This document shows positions 36,347-47,362 of a stretch of DNA of 64,000 nucleotides, one piece after another. Both the position numbers and the translations under genes were made by a program. The stretch is from Cycas panzhihuaensis (taxonomy: Eukaryota > Cycadophyta). The notes under the pieces are model-generated. The model ran no database searches. It saw nothing but the letters and a program-made list of their open reading frames with translations, and was not told where the DNA came from. Numbering within the stretch: position 1 is the stretch's first letter; every line of letters starts with the position of its first letter. The stretch covers positions 45,515,741 to 45,579,740 of the forward strand of contig CM041465.1 in the NCBI GenBank assembly GCA_023213395.1, in the 5' to 3' direction.

Positions 36347-37908
36347 AATCGATCCACAACCTATAGGAGAGTCAAAGGTATTAAATAATCAATTTTTTTT
36401 CTATCATTTTTTTCTCATCAGTATATATTCTCATTTAAGTTTTGCTTAGTTGTTTTCCTTTTTGGGGGTATATAACAATACAGTCAGGTAACTACCCTAA
36501 CACTACTACCAGGTAGTTTACTTTTGCATTTAAATAGAGACCCTATGCCATGGATATATAAATATCATGATGATCTATTATTTTAGGCTAAGCACATTAT
36601 GGCTTTTCAATCCCTTGCATGAAGGACTAGAGATCACACTCTTGAATCAAGTCTTAGATAGAACTTGGCTATGAAATTACACCTCCACATACCTGTGGGT
36701 ATATTAGAGGACCTACTAAATAAGCCTTCCTAGTATAGATAGCCATAGGAAACTTATTGACCATCTACAATTTGTAGTGCACTAGTAAGCAATTATCCAT
36801 AAGAAGTTACTCTCCATGTACCCTAGAAATAGAATAGTATAATTATAGAGTAGAGCATTAACCTTTATAAATTGATATTATTTATAACTAGAATCAATAT
36901 TTTAAAGGGCCTATAAACCAAACAATCCCAAACCTAGTATACCTAGTCAGTCTATTAGTGGTCTATATGTACCTAGTCAGTTAGTGAATTTGTTATCATT
37001 AATTTATTAAATGTAGTATGTCTAGCCAATTTGTCGTTAGTTCATGTGCACATAGTCAGTCAGTCAGTCAGTGGACCAAAAAAAGTAAAAAAGAAAATAA
37101 GTTAAAAGCAAAAAAGTAAAAAGTAAAAAAAATCCATATTACCTCATTGTAAAACATTGGGGATAACAGTCTATAGACACCCCATCAAATCCCTTTCATT
37201 CACATTTACCAACTATGATTCAACTTGGGTCTTGTGAATAAATTACCCCTAAGATGAACCCTAGCTAGACTCAAGATCTCAATGATGTTGCCATACAACT
37301 TTGAGGAGATATATTACAAATCAAAATTGACTTCAATAAACATTTTAAAGTAATAATACTAGAGTTCATAGCCATGAAACCTTTTAAGGAAGAAAAGTTT
37401 GAATTTGATGATAATACTCACACAGGTGGGGGCTGCTTTATTAAAGAAGATAAAGATAATGGTGGTAAGCACTTACATCCTAACTTCCTTCTCAAGGTAG
37501 GCATTAAGAAGTTTAATGGCATAAATGTACATATCTAGATTGCCCAAATAGAATAATACTTTTATTTTCATCAATTTCTAGTAGATAAGAAGATCCATCT
37601 TGCTTCTTGATACATGGAAACTGAACTCTACTAATAGTACTAATAGTACTAATAGGTTATTAAAGTAATTGGCAGGCTCAGTTATCAATGAGAGGGTTTT
37701 ATCAAGGATCTTATAACTCAATATGATAGTACCTGGGATCATAACCACTTTAACTAGTTAGCTAAATTCAGATAGGAGGGGACTATTTCAACTTATATAA
37801 TAGAATACCAATGTCTCTCCATAAGGGTTGATGGTCTTCATTAGAATAACTTACTTGAGTTGTACATTGGTAGGTTATAAGATGACATCAGATACAAGTT
37901 ATGACTCC
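36347..37908 (+). pseudogene. B2 leader and gag, N-terminal part
   Basis: Leader then gag run up to the C insertion. A readable frame at 37285-37620 gives D-V-A-I-Q-L, then F-I-A-M-K-P-F-K-E-E-K-F-E-F-D, T-G-G-G-C-F, H-P-N-F and I-K-K-F-N-G, ending in the gypsy gag pattern I-A-Q-I-E-stop-Y-F. Stops replace Gln, Trp and Arg. A CAGT microsatellite (about 37054-37073) lies in the leader part, which matches B1 near 29240-29280 only loosely. Confidence 0.75.
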
Positions 37909-38300
37909 TATTAAAGAGAGGGTACAAATCATAAATCAATGTATGTGAGAATCATAAACAATCCATTCGATAACAAACACAGGTGTACTAGATCTAGTAG
38001 GTGGAAAACACCTTTAAGGAGTGTAATATTATAATAATGATGATGATTATACAACATAGTAGGTTGAGGATCTCATCCTCCTTCTCTTACTTTAGAAATC
38101 TTCTACCTACATACCAAAGATATCATGACTTCCTAATCTTTCAACCACAGCATGTATAAAAGATTCTGAGATATATGAGAGAGAAGTTAGTTGATTGGGA
38201 CAGTTGGCTAAATCACTAAACTTTTGTAATAACCTAATAAACTAATTAAATATATGATAAAAGCATAATATTAGGGTATAACTCTAACATTCCCCTTTAA
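37909..38300 (-). repeat. C 3' LTR and polypurine tract
   Basis: It is 381 bp. On the minus strand it starts TGTTAGAGTTATACC and ends CTCTTTAATA. The purine tract reads ATTAAAGGGGA at 38290-38300. Confidence 0.92.
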
Positions 38301-38329
38301 TATTATATTTTATATAATATATGATATAG

Positions 38330-41300
38330 AAGATGAAGAAGACTTCAGCATTGGTCCCCCTTTTATGGAGACTTCTTTAATCTTCAATAAATCTCTAAGA
38401 TTTAAAAACTTAACTTCTGTTAGTGACTATATAAGAATATCTGTAATCTACATATCTATGGGACAATAAGACAAGTGAATAGTTTCATAATTTAGAAGAT
38501 TACATATAAAATGCTGATGTAACTCTATATGTTTTATCTTTGAATGTGTAACAGGATTAGTAGTGATAGATATGACACCTTGATTATCAATATAAAATAT
38601 AATGAATGAGTTAGGAAATAAACTAAACTCACTTAATAGAGATTTAATCTAGAGTGGTTCTTTGTTGGCTTCAACAAGAGCTCGATATTCAACTTCAGTT
38701 ATGGATAAGGCTAAGACTTGCATCTTTTTGTTGGACCAAGTAATTGGTAAAGAGTCTAAAAGGAAAACATAATCGGTTATAGATTTATGGTCATTAGAGT
38801 CTGCTGCCTAATTTGAGTCTATATAACCTATTGATTTTAGGTTATTCTTATAAGAGTTATAGGTTATGCCATAGAATGTTGTACCTTATAGGTATTTTAA
38901 AATCTATTTAGATGCTTTCCAGTGAGACTCATGAGGATTCTACATATATCTAGAGTATAAAGCAACAACATAGGAAATATCCAAGCAAGTGTGAGTTAGG
39001 TAAATGAGGCTACCTATGAGCTATCAATATATCATAAGATCACAAAGTGGTGTGGGACAATCAATGGATTGATTTATACATGATTATAAAGGATTTGGAG
39101 CTAATTTAGCATTCTCCATATTAAACTGTTTGATTTAGTCTATAATATATTTAGGTTAAGATATCATTGTTTCATAATCAGTTTGATAGATTTGTAATCC
39201 TAGAAAATAGTGTAAAAAACCTAAGTCAAATATTTTAAATTTATTCATTAAGATTGATTTTAATTAATGAATATTAGAGAGTAAGGATCCAGTAATGATT
39301 ATATCATCTACATAGAGAATTAATATGGTAATATTGTCATTTTCATGTCTGAAGTAAATATTAAGATCACTAACACACTTAGTATATCCATTTTGTATAA
39401 GATAATCATCTATCTTTATGTACCAAGCTTGAGGAGCTTATTTTAGGCCATAGATGGATTTTCTTAATTTACGAACAAGATTAAGATTACAAACAAAACT
39501 AAGAGGTTGATTCATGTAGATTTCTTCTTTAAGATAGCCATTTAAGAAGACATTCTTAACATTCATCTGATGAATTTCCTAACTAAATTTTGATGCAAGA
39601 GCTATGATGGTTTTAATGGTATTAATTTTAGCTATAGGAGTAAAGGTTTTAGTATAATCAATACCATCAATTTGTGAGAAACCTTTTGCTACTAAACAAC
39701 CTTTACATTTTTCAATTGCTCCTTCAGAGTTAGACTTGGTTTAATAAACCCATTTACAATCTACCACATTCTTTCCAAGAGGAACAGTAACTAAATCTCA
39801 AGTTACATGGCTTATTACCATATGGGATTATTACTTACTTGTTTAAAGGTTTTGGGATCATCACTAGCCATGACTTTGGCCATTAGAGAGAAATTGGCTT
39901 AAAGTTTTTGGGAATAAGCTCTTCTAGTATCCAAAGGATTACTGGCATCAGAAAAAATTTTATGAGCCCAAACAAGTTGTTTGCTATTATTAGGTTGTTA
40001 TTTTGGTAAAGTAGGCTAACTAGATGAAGTAGAGGTAGTTGGTTTATTTCAAGTCCAGTTTAGACTTGATAAGGACTCAATTGATTCAGGATCAGCTTGT
40101 ATATCACTGGGATCAATTAAGTGAGTATTAGTCAGCACGTTCTCAACTGATAGTTCGACATAAAAAGTTTTTTATGAGGAACCTTCTTCATCAAATATAA
40201 CATCGCATAGAATTGAAATCTTATGTGTGGTTGAATTTAGAAGTGTGTAAGCTCTGTTTTCTTCACTGTAACCAATAAATATGTATTTCAAACTTTTAGG
40301 ATCAAGTTTCTAGCATTTTTCTTTGGGAATATACCCCCAGGCAATGTTAGAAAAGATTCTAAATGCTTAATAGAAGGTTTATGCCCAAATTATTTTTTTT
40401 ATCACATAATATTCTATAGATATTTACATAGTAAGTGATTTAATAAATAGTTGGAGCAAGTAATAACTTCTGCCCACAACTTTAAGTCTAGAACTTTTGC
40501 ATGTAATATACATCTAGTCATCTCAATAAGTATACGATTTTTACATTCAACAATATTACTTTGTTAAGGAGTATATGCTACAGAATATTAAAATTGTATT
40601 TAATACTTTTTGCAGTAAGTAGTAAAATTATTGCTTAAGTATTCCTTAGTACTATCTATTCTAAAGATTTTGATTTTTGAGTTTGTTTAATTTTTCACTA
40701 TGGTTTTAAATTCAACAAAGATGTTAAATACTTGAGTTCCTATTTTTAGTATATATACCTAGTATTTTCTAGAGAAATCATCAATAAATATGATAAAATA
40801 TCTGCTTCCAGAATATGAAGGTACTTGGAATGCACCACTATCATAATGAATAAGTTCAAGTTGAGCATTTGCTTAAAAGGTAGTATGGTTTGAAAAAGTA
40901 TCCATGTGTTGTTTGTTTGTGACACAAGCTTCACAAACACCATAAATAGTCTTTAATGTAGGTAAGCCATGAACCATATCATGCTTACTTAGGTACTAGA
41001 GTTTTCCATAACTCGTATGGCTAAATCAAACATGCTAAAGTGTACTGACTCTGTCAGATTTGGCTATAAATATACTAAAGGTTTTTGTTCTAGAATATTG
41101 GAGATTTATTAAGTTGTAAAGACCTATTTTATGATCTGTAGGTCCTCAGGTAATTGATTTAAATTTATTTGATAATAAACTTATCTTTCTAGAATTCTAC
41201 AACGAGGTCTTTCTAGTAGATTTGATATACTAAGAGGAGATTAGGTAATAAGCTAGGAATGTAGAATACGTCCTCAATTAAACCATCTTTCAAAGAAACA

Positions 41301-41450
41301 TCACATGTTCCTTTGACTTTAAGTTGAAATCCACTCCTAAAAGAATTTTCTTCTTCAAAGTTTAAATCAAACTTGTATAAATTGAGGAATTTTTGGTATC
41401 CCATCCTGTGATGAGAAGCACCAAAATTGAGAATCCACAAAGGTGGTTGA
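38330..41450 (-). pseudogene. C pol remnant (protease, integrase, RT, RNase H)
   Basis: Protease: W-I-L-N-F-G-A-S-H-H at about 41440-41410, where D-S-G has become N-F-G. The clean 75-codon piece 41213-41440 continues it. Integrase is at about 41050-40300 in several frames. RT is at about 39780-38880: F-L-N-G-Y-L-K-E-E-I-Y at about 39550, and an intact catalytic L-Y-V-D-D-I-I-I-T-G at about 39320. RNase H is at about 38850-38330, heavily broken. Integrase stops and shifts are denser than those of RT. Confidence 0.88.
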
Positions 41451-42489
41451 GTGGTTGGTGCTAAAAAAGATGATGTAGAAGTAGTTAGGGAATCATGGGA
41501 ATTATGGGATCATGATTGGATCCCCTTAGAAGCTTTCCAAGCTTCAAAGGTAATTCTATTCCTACAGATATCAATGGTGTATCCATGTTGTGATAGTAAG
41601 CATAATTGATGTTCTGATTAGGATTAGTATTGAGAGTATTCCTTATTAGAAATAATTATTTAGTGGTATTCTGAAATTTAGGTAATCCAGAATACTTAGT
41701 GTTATGATGATGATTATTTAAAATAAATGAACCTCTATTAGGTTTTTGGGATTTGGGATGATGATTATGATTATTTTGATAGTTATTTTGATATTTAGAT
41801 TTAGTAATTGGTTGTGACTTAGAAAAAAGAGCCTGTGAAGGATCTTTTAGTTTCCAAGTCTAAATCAACATGTTTTGATATTTAACTAGCTAATTTATTA
41901 ATTAATCGAAGGTAATTAGTGGATGTCCTACTTATTGCCTAGCAGTTTTGAAAAGATTAAAATATTTCAAAAGTTTATTAATTGTAAGACAGACGAGTGT
42001 ATCATCATTTTTTTCATGTGTTACAGTAACTACTTTATCACTTACTCTTGTAAAAGATTTAATACAATTTGCTAGGTCTTTGTCAATGAGTTGAAGTTTT
42101 GATAAGAAATTTTTAACATCAAGAAAATCTTCATAATTTAGATCATACATTTATTATTCTGAAATAGCCAATTGTTATGTGTCAACCTTATCATATTTTT
42201 TCCTAAGAGTTTTCTAGGCAATGGCAAGATCATCTATATCAGAGAATTGCCTGCTAATGTCTGGGGAGGGGAAAGTTAGAATGGTGTCTAGGGATCCATC
42301 ATAGTTAATTAGATAAACTATATAAGCTTTTAATGTTTTATCTTTGGGTTTTGCAAACTCACATGTGACATATCACTATGGATTTTGTTGTTTAAGCTAA
42401 TTGGATAATTTATTTCTCTAGTAGGCATAATTTGAGCCAGTTAATGCTGGAGTTGGTACATTGGAGGTTGTCCCTAGCATGAGTACCAT
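41451..42489 (-). pseudogene. C gag remnant
   Basis: The start M-V-L-M-L-G at 42489 is followed by P-A-L-T-G-S-N-Y and L-S-N-Q-L-K, the copia gag opening. A clean 72-codon helical piece (41932-42150) holds L-S-K-L-Q-L-I-D-K-D-L-A and N-D-D-T-L-V-C-L. An Asn/His-rich C-terminal part follows (about 41700-41830: N-N-Y-Q-N-N-H-N-H-H). I do not see a standard CCHC knuckle. Confidence 0.8.
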
Positions 42490-44282
42490 ATTAGGAATAA
42501 ACTAATGATTATAGATCCTCTTAAAAGAAAATGGAAGAGGTTATGACAAGTTTGAGTGAAATTTATGTAGTTGAATAAAGTAAATAAGTCACAAAAACAA
42601 ACTTGTTGATAGACACTAAACATTAAGGTAAACTTTAAGTGAATTTGCCATTAACATAAAATAATTTTATTAATATTAAAATTTTGATGATTATTGATAC
42701 AGAAATATAAGATTTTCAATCAAGTATTTATGAAAAAATAATCAAACATATGATAGTTGCATATTAGTGACTTAAAATAAATCATAAATTAAGTGAAATA
42801 TTTAAATATTTGCATCAAAAAATAGTGAAATAATTATTTAATAAACTTCATGAATTTATTAAAATATACAAGTAAATAATGTAGATACTTGATAAATTTA
42901 AAAAATAAATTAATTGTGTGTTAAATTAAAACAAGAATATGAAGAAAATTATGGGTTAGAGGCACATACCTGAAATTACTAGGTTTAGAATAAAGACTTG
43001 ACTTTGAGTAAGGATTTATTGATCAAAATGGCATCCAAAAAACTTAAGAGGCTAGTCAAAATATCCATGTCTAAGTCAGGAATCTAATGTTTCTTTCAAA
43101 ATTGGATTTTGAATCTGTATGAGAAAGTTATAGGGAAAAAAACATAGGTACCTCTATTTTACTTAAAAAACAAAACAATTAAAAAGAAATTTTAAATTTT
43201 AAACCCTTTCATAATAGGTTCACAGTCATATTAGATGTTAATAGGATCGAGGGGCTGGTGGGTCAGGGGGGCTTACAGACTTATAACCAAATAAAGGAAG
43301 ATTTGAACAAATTTCTCAACATAAAAAAGAAGGGATGAAATTCACCCAAGATATTTCAATGGAAATTTATCAAATTTAACCTGAAATTTTAGGGTTCCAA
43401 AGTGAATTTAGGTTGTATATAGGGCGGTGGTCTATGAATCAATGGTAGTCTCTAATCTTCGACATTACTTCGAGTTGGCATCTACTTGATGTTGATCTAT
43501 TTCTTCTCAGAATATTGTGGGAACTTTAGGTGCTTTGATTTCGTCATCTACTTCTTCATGAGGCATGGAACAATGATCTTTGTGATAGTAGGGCAACGTG
43601 GGAGATTAATCCATACGTCACTACAACCTTCATTTTCACCTAGACTTTGAATTGATCAAGTAATCTCTACATCTAAGAGCTGTGAGTTTCTGGTGCATGA
43701 GCTATGTAATATTTGGCAGAGTAGTCTACAGCTTCAATATGGTCTTCTTCTTGTAGTTGTAGTCTTTGTCATGTAACATCTTTGGCTTCGTGAGGCACAA
43801 CAAGTTGCTACGATGGAACTGTGGATCATCGTGAGGCATGTATTGCATTGCAGTCTATGGTCTATTCTTTATCAGCTTAATGAGCTATGAGTTTGGTGGG
43901 TAACATCTTCCATGTGAGCAATGACTTCATAAGCCTCGGATTTTTCATCTCTTCAGAGTGCCATGGATTTGTTGTCTCCTCACAATGTTATGGATGTCTA
44001 GTGGAGGTTACTTTAAAGACATTTCATTGTAATCTTATTAGTGCTACATTTCAATAAAAGTTTATTTCTTCATTTCATATGCTTCCCTGCGAGAAATCTT
44101 TAGTAGACTAACATGAATGTCTACCACATGACCAGCATTGTTTCAGAGGTTGATCTACTGGGTTTTGGCTATCTTTGTTATCTGATACTAGCTTCCAAAT
44201 TCTTTCTTCAAAATCTTGTTTCAAAATCCAGTTTTAAAAACTTGTTTCAAAATCCAGTTTTAGAAACTTGTTTCAAAATCCT
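42490..44282 (-). other. C leader with PBS-adjacent 27-bp repeats
   Basis: There are 1.8 kb without a supportable gene. Next to the PBS (44205-44281) a unit like AAACTTGTTTCAAAATCC is repeated about three times. Confidence 0.75.
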
Positions 44283-44294
44283 ACTCTGATACCA
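44283..44294 (-). other. C primer-binding site
   Basis: The minus strand reads TGGTATCAGAGT, initiator Met tRNA type, and directly abuts the LTR end. Confidence 0.9.
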
Positions 44295-44594
44295 TATTAG
44301 AGAGAGGTTACAAATCATAAATCAATGTATGTGATAATCATAAATAATCCATTCAGTAACAAACATAGGTGCACTAGATCTGGTAGGTGGAAAACCCCTT
44401 TAGGGGATGAAAAACCACCTCAAAAATAAGTATAATATTATAATAATAATTATGATTATACAATGGAGCAAGTTGAGGATCTCGTCCTCTCTCTCTTACT
44501 TTAGAAATCTTCTACCTATGTACCAAAGACATGTTGACTCCTAAATCTTCTAGCTGATGGAAAAAATATGGAGCCAAAGTGCTCTGATACCAAA

Positions 44595-44997
44595 TGATGG
44601 AAATATGCTTGCAAACTAACAGGTTAGAACATATATCAAATAAGTATAAACTAGTATTGCATCAATACAGCAGTGTATCACCATTACAATAACATGAACA
44701 CATGAGAGCCTTGTTGTTCAATCCATTGTAGTAGAATGAGTATTACAAATCTTCCTCAAAAGTAGGTGGTGTCTAAAGACACCGTGGTTGTACACCCCTT
44801 AACATTTATAGTTTGGGGAGGAGGAAACTCCTCAACCCACAATTCAAATTAATAATAAAATAATACTAACTTAACTCAAATGAAACTAACTCAACTTACC
44901 TTAACTTACCTTAACATGTTGAGCATCACATGTCTAAATTGAGGTGCACTGATCACGATAGGTGAGAGGGAGTTGAGTGATGACATTACACCCAACA
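44595..44997 (-). repeat. D 3' LTR with TATA box
   Basis: It starts (minus strand) TGTTGGGTGTAATG and has CTATAAATG at 44804-44812 as the probable TATA box. A GGTGTCTTTAGACACC perfect palindrome lies near 44768-44783, downstream of the TATA box, close to where R would begin. E and G share the TATA block. Confidence 0.88.
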
Positions 44998-45346
44998 TTC
45001 TCCCCCTTAATATCAGCACGAACACTTGTATCTTTTCCTTGAACTTGTGGAACTGGTACTTGAAAAAAACTTTGAAATTCCAATCTTGATCTTTGTCAAT
45101 GCTTCTCACCCTTATAGTCACATATATCTCTTTATTATAGAATGATGTAGGAAGACTATAGGTAGATGAAACTTGATGCAAAAGTAGATGAATAGATGTA
45201 ATTTGGACTTGAACTTTTGTACTCTTTATGCTTTGAACAGTTGTCATATCACCAGGTTCATTCTTCGTTATGTCATAAGATTCATCTTCATGATGCTCCC
45301 CCTCAAATGGAGGATCAAACCCTTGTGCAACAAGATGGTCCTGCAT
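44906..45346 (-). pseudogene. D second ORF, conserved with E, unknown product
   Basis: This 146-codon frame starts M-Q-D-H-L-V-A-Q-G-F-D-P-P-F-E and is acidic at first. It ends by reading through the purine tract into the LTR, so its C-terminus is not real protein design. E carries the same Q-D-x-L-x-x-Q-G-F-D-P-P-F-E words in line with its gag, so the two D frames were probably once one gag-linker protein. I do not recognise the linker. Confidence 0.4.
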
Positions 45347-45426
45347 TTGATCTGAATCTTCATTGGTATTGCCGTTATGATCTACACATTACGTCACACC
45401 GTCTCACATGCTCATCAAAAGTTTCA

Positions 45427-45702
45427 TCAAATACGATTGGGGATATCTCCCCCATAAATGGAAATCAATAAATCCCAAACAGACTTAGATGTTGTTAATT
45501 CAGAAACTAGTGAAAAGACATCATCAGTCATAGTGCAAAATAATAAACCTAACACTTCATTATCTTTTCTAAAATTTTCTTTAAGGCTAAGGTCACATTC
45601 ATGTTGTAAATACTTCAAAAGATCACGTTCAATAAAGTAAGTGTGCATAGTATCATACCATAGTGAATAGTTATGGCCATTGAAAATGGGGAATTGTGCC
45701 AT
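45427..45702 (-). CDS. D truncated gag-like ORF, 91 aa
   Basis: The ORF opens M-A-Q-F-P-I-F-N-G-H-N-Y-S-L-W-Y, the N-terminal copia gag pattern (F-x-G-x-N-Y-x-x-W). It continues with W-D-L-L-I-S-I-Y-G-G near its end, the usual W-x-x-L-x-x-x-Y-G-G of UBN2-type gag. Full gags are about 250-350 residues, so about two thirds is missing, including the zinc knuckle. A frameshift after Y-G-G ends it; in another frame V-F-D-E-T-F-D-E-H-V continues, as in E. Whether it is translated is unknown. The E homologue is at 58333-58692. Confidence 0.55.
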   Translation of the reverse strand: MAQFPIFNGHNYSLWYDTMHTYFIERDLLKYLQHECDLSLKENFRKDNEVLGLLFCTMTDDVFSLVSELTTSKSVWDLLISIYGGDIPNRI

Positions 45703-46847
45703 TTTGAAAGTAATTTAATCAATAAGAAAATGATGATAAGATCAAGTAGAAATCTTGAATAAACAATGAGATATAAACTAGAATTTTCTTTAAAATTTTG
45801 AAAGAAGACAAGCTTGTTAGGATGTATATATATGCTCAACTTTAACAGATTGAAAACTATATTGAATAAGGTCAGAATAGCTTAAAATTTCATCAATATA
45901 TAGGTTGCTGAGATGTGAATCCAATAAAATAAACGGCTTTGAAAATGGATACCAATAAATCACGTTTTGAATGAGGCAAACGAATGGACCTCCTTATGGA
46001 GCCTAACAGGAGCAGGGTAGGCAAAAATTGCATAAAAATACTAATTAATCCTTAGAAAAGTTGAACAAATAATCAAATATTATTGATGAAGTAATTAATA
46101 TTCTGCCAATTGAAATTTTTGAAAGAATATATTAAACAGGTGTAAAAAAAGTAGATTTAGGCCAATAAAATACCTCAACTTTAGCTGATTTGAAATATAA
46201 GAAAAATGTGTCAAAATATATGGAAAAAATATCACAATGAAGAGAAATGAGTCAGCTTCCCAACGGTCGATAAATGAAATCTGATAAAAATTGCAAAAGT
46301 TATAGTGAAAAATGTAACAAGTGTCTTTATGGAGAATGTTTAAGAAACAGGCAAAAACAACTAAATTTCTTATTTTAGCGATTAAAATATTAGTGAAAAT
46401 GAACTCAAAGAATTGAAATAAAAAATGGGTATTAAAGTCTATATGATGTAGATTGCTATAGAGAAAATTCAGACACAAAACAATTTACCAAAAATAAATG
46501 ACAGCCAGTTCTAAAACCGATTTTGTTAAAAATGTAAAAAATAAGAAATTTCGAAAGTCCAATGTTAAAAAGGTCGAAACAAGGTCAAATGGGCACCAAA
46601 TTGGTCTTATGACCAGTCGAAATCGGTCTACGGAAAATTTCAGATCTATTGGCGTAGGTTTAAATGCGAAGCGAAAGCCGAGAAGTTATGGCCACAAAAG
46701 CGCCAATAACTCTACCTAAAAATAAAATTTAAAAAAAAACAAAAGAAAACATTAATTAAATGGTGAAAAAAAATACTCTTTAGAGGTGACTAATAGTCAC
46801 GTGATAGCTTGATAGTGAATACCCCAGATTTAAAAAAATATAATAAA
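45703..46847 (-). other. D non-coding internal region
   Basis: It matches E from about 58700 to 60050, including a CAGCTTCCCAA word, GTTATGG/GTTATAG words and an ACCAAATTGGTC palindrome. A 73-codon plus-strand frame (46498-46719) lies opposite this conserved sequence and is not kept in E, so I do not count it as a gene. Confidence 0.6.
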
Positions 46848-47208
46848 ACATATATCAAATAAGTATAAACTAGTATTGCATCAATACAGCAGTGTATCAC
46901 CATTACAATAACATGAACACATGAGAGCCTTGTTGTTCAATCCATTGTAGTAGAATGAGTATTACAAATCTTCCTCAAAAGTAGGTGGTGTCTAAAGACA
47001 CCAGGGTTGTACACCCCTTAACATTTATAGTTTGGGGGAGGAGGGAAACTCCTCAACCCCTGAATTCAAATTAATAATAAAATAATACTAACTTAACTTA
47101 AATGAAACTAACTCAACTTACCTTGACATGTTGAGCATCACATGTCTAAATTGAGGTGCACAATCCTGGTAGGTGAGAAGGAGTTGAGTGATGACATTAC
47201 ACCCAACA
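46848..47208 (-). repeat. D 5' LTR, U5 end deleted
   Basis: It matches 44633-44997 nearly base for base. Homology begins abruptly at AACATATATCAAATAAG. The missing part plus the PBS and about 1.7 kb of leader, present in E, were lost together. Confidence 0.88.
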
Positions 47209-47362
47209 CTAGCCACCGCATGTATGAAAGATTCTAGAATAAATGGGAGAGAAGTTCATTGATTTGGACAGTTGGCAAAATCACCAAACTTTTGTAATAA
47301 CCTAATAAATTAATTAAATATATAATAAAAGCATAACATTAGGGTATAACTCTAACAACTCC

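Larger units (their letters stand above)
44555..47208 (-). mobile_element. Short non-autonomous copia-like element D, nested in C LTR
   Basis: It has a perfect TSD CTAGC (44550-44554, 47209-47213). The 3' LTR is 44595-44997, with a 40-bp extension (44555-44594) outside it that contains a PBS. The purine tract is at 44998-45007. The right LTR is 46848-47208 and lacks its U5 end and PBS, removed by a deletion relative to E. The LTRs are nearly identical (about the first 145 bp of shared sequence read the same). The interior has only a gag fragment. It is the youngest-looking insertion in the window. Confidence 0.9.
37909..47357 (-). mobile_element. Ty1/copia retrotransposon C, nested in B2 gag
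   Basis: It has a perfect TSD ACTCC (37904-37908, 47358-47362). The 3' LTR is 37909-38289, the purine tract 38290-38300, the PBS 44283-44294, and the 5' LTR is 44295-44554 plus 47214-47357, split by D. Without D it is about 6.8 kb. All copia domains are present. Its LTR ends are TG/TA rather than TG/CA in both copies. Confidence 0.95.
44295..47357 (-). repeat. C 5' LTR, split by element D
   Basis: The pieces 44295-44554 and 47214-47357 rejoin through CTAGC to match the 3' LTR. The combined length is 404 bp against 381 bp; an extra GGGGATGAAAAACCACC stretch accounts for much of the difference. Confidence 0.92.

Noticed and set aside
44555-44594. Extension of D explained as copied primer tRNA
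   Set aside because: After the 12-nt PBS the sequence is ACTTTGGCTC, which does not follow the initiator Met tRNA acceptor and T-arm.
45217-45471. Plus-strand ORF of 84 codons over D
   Set aside because: It is an antisense shadow of the D gag-linker region, with no features of its own.
46498-46719. Basic 73-codon plus-strand ORF in D
   Set aside because: It is antisense to D and lies on non-coding sequence shared with E, where the frame is not kept. The basic composition comes from AAA/AGA-rich DNA.
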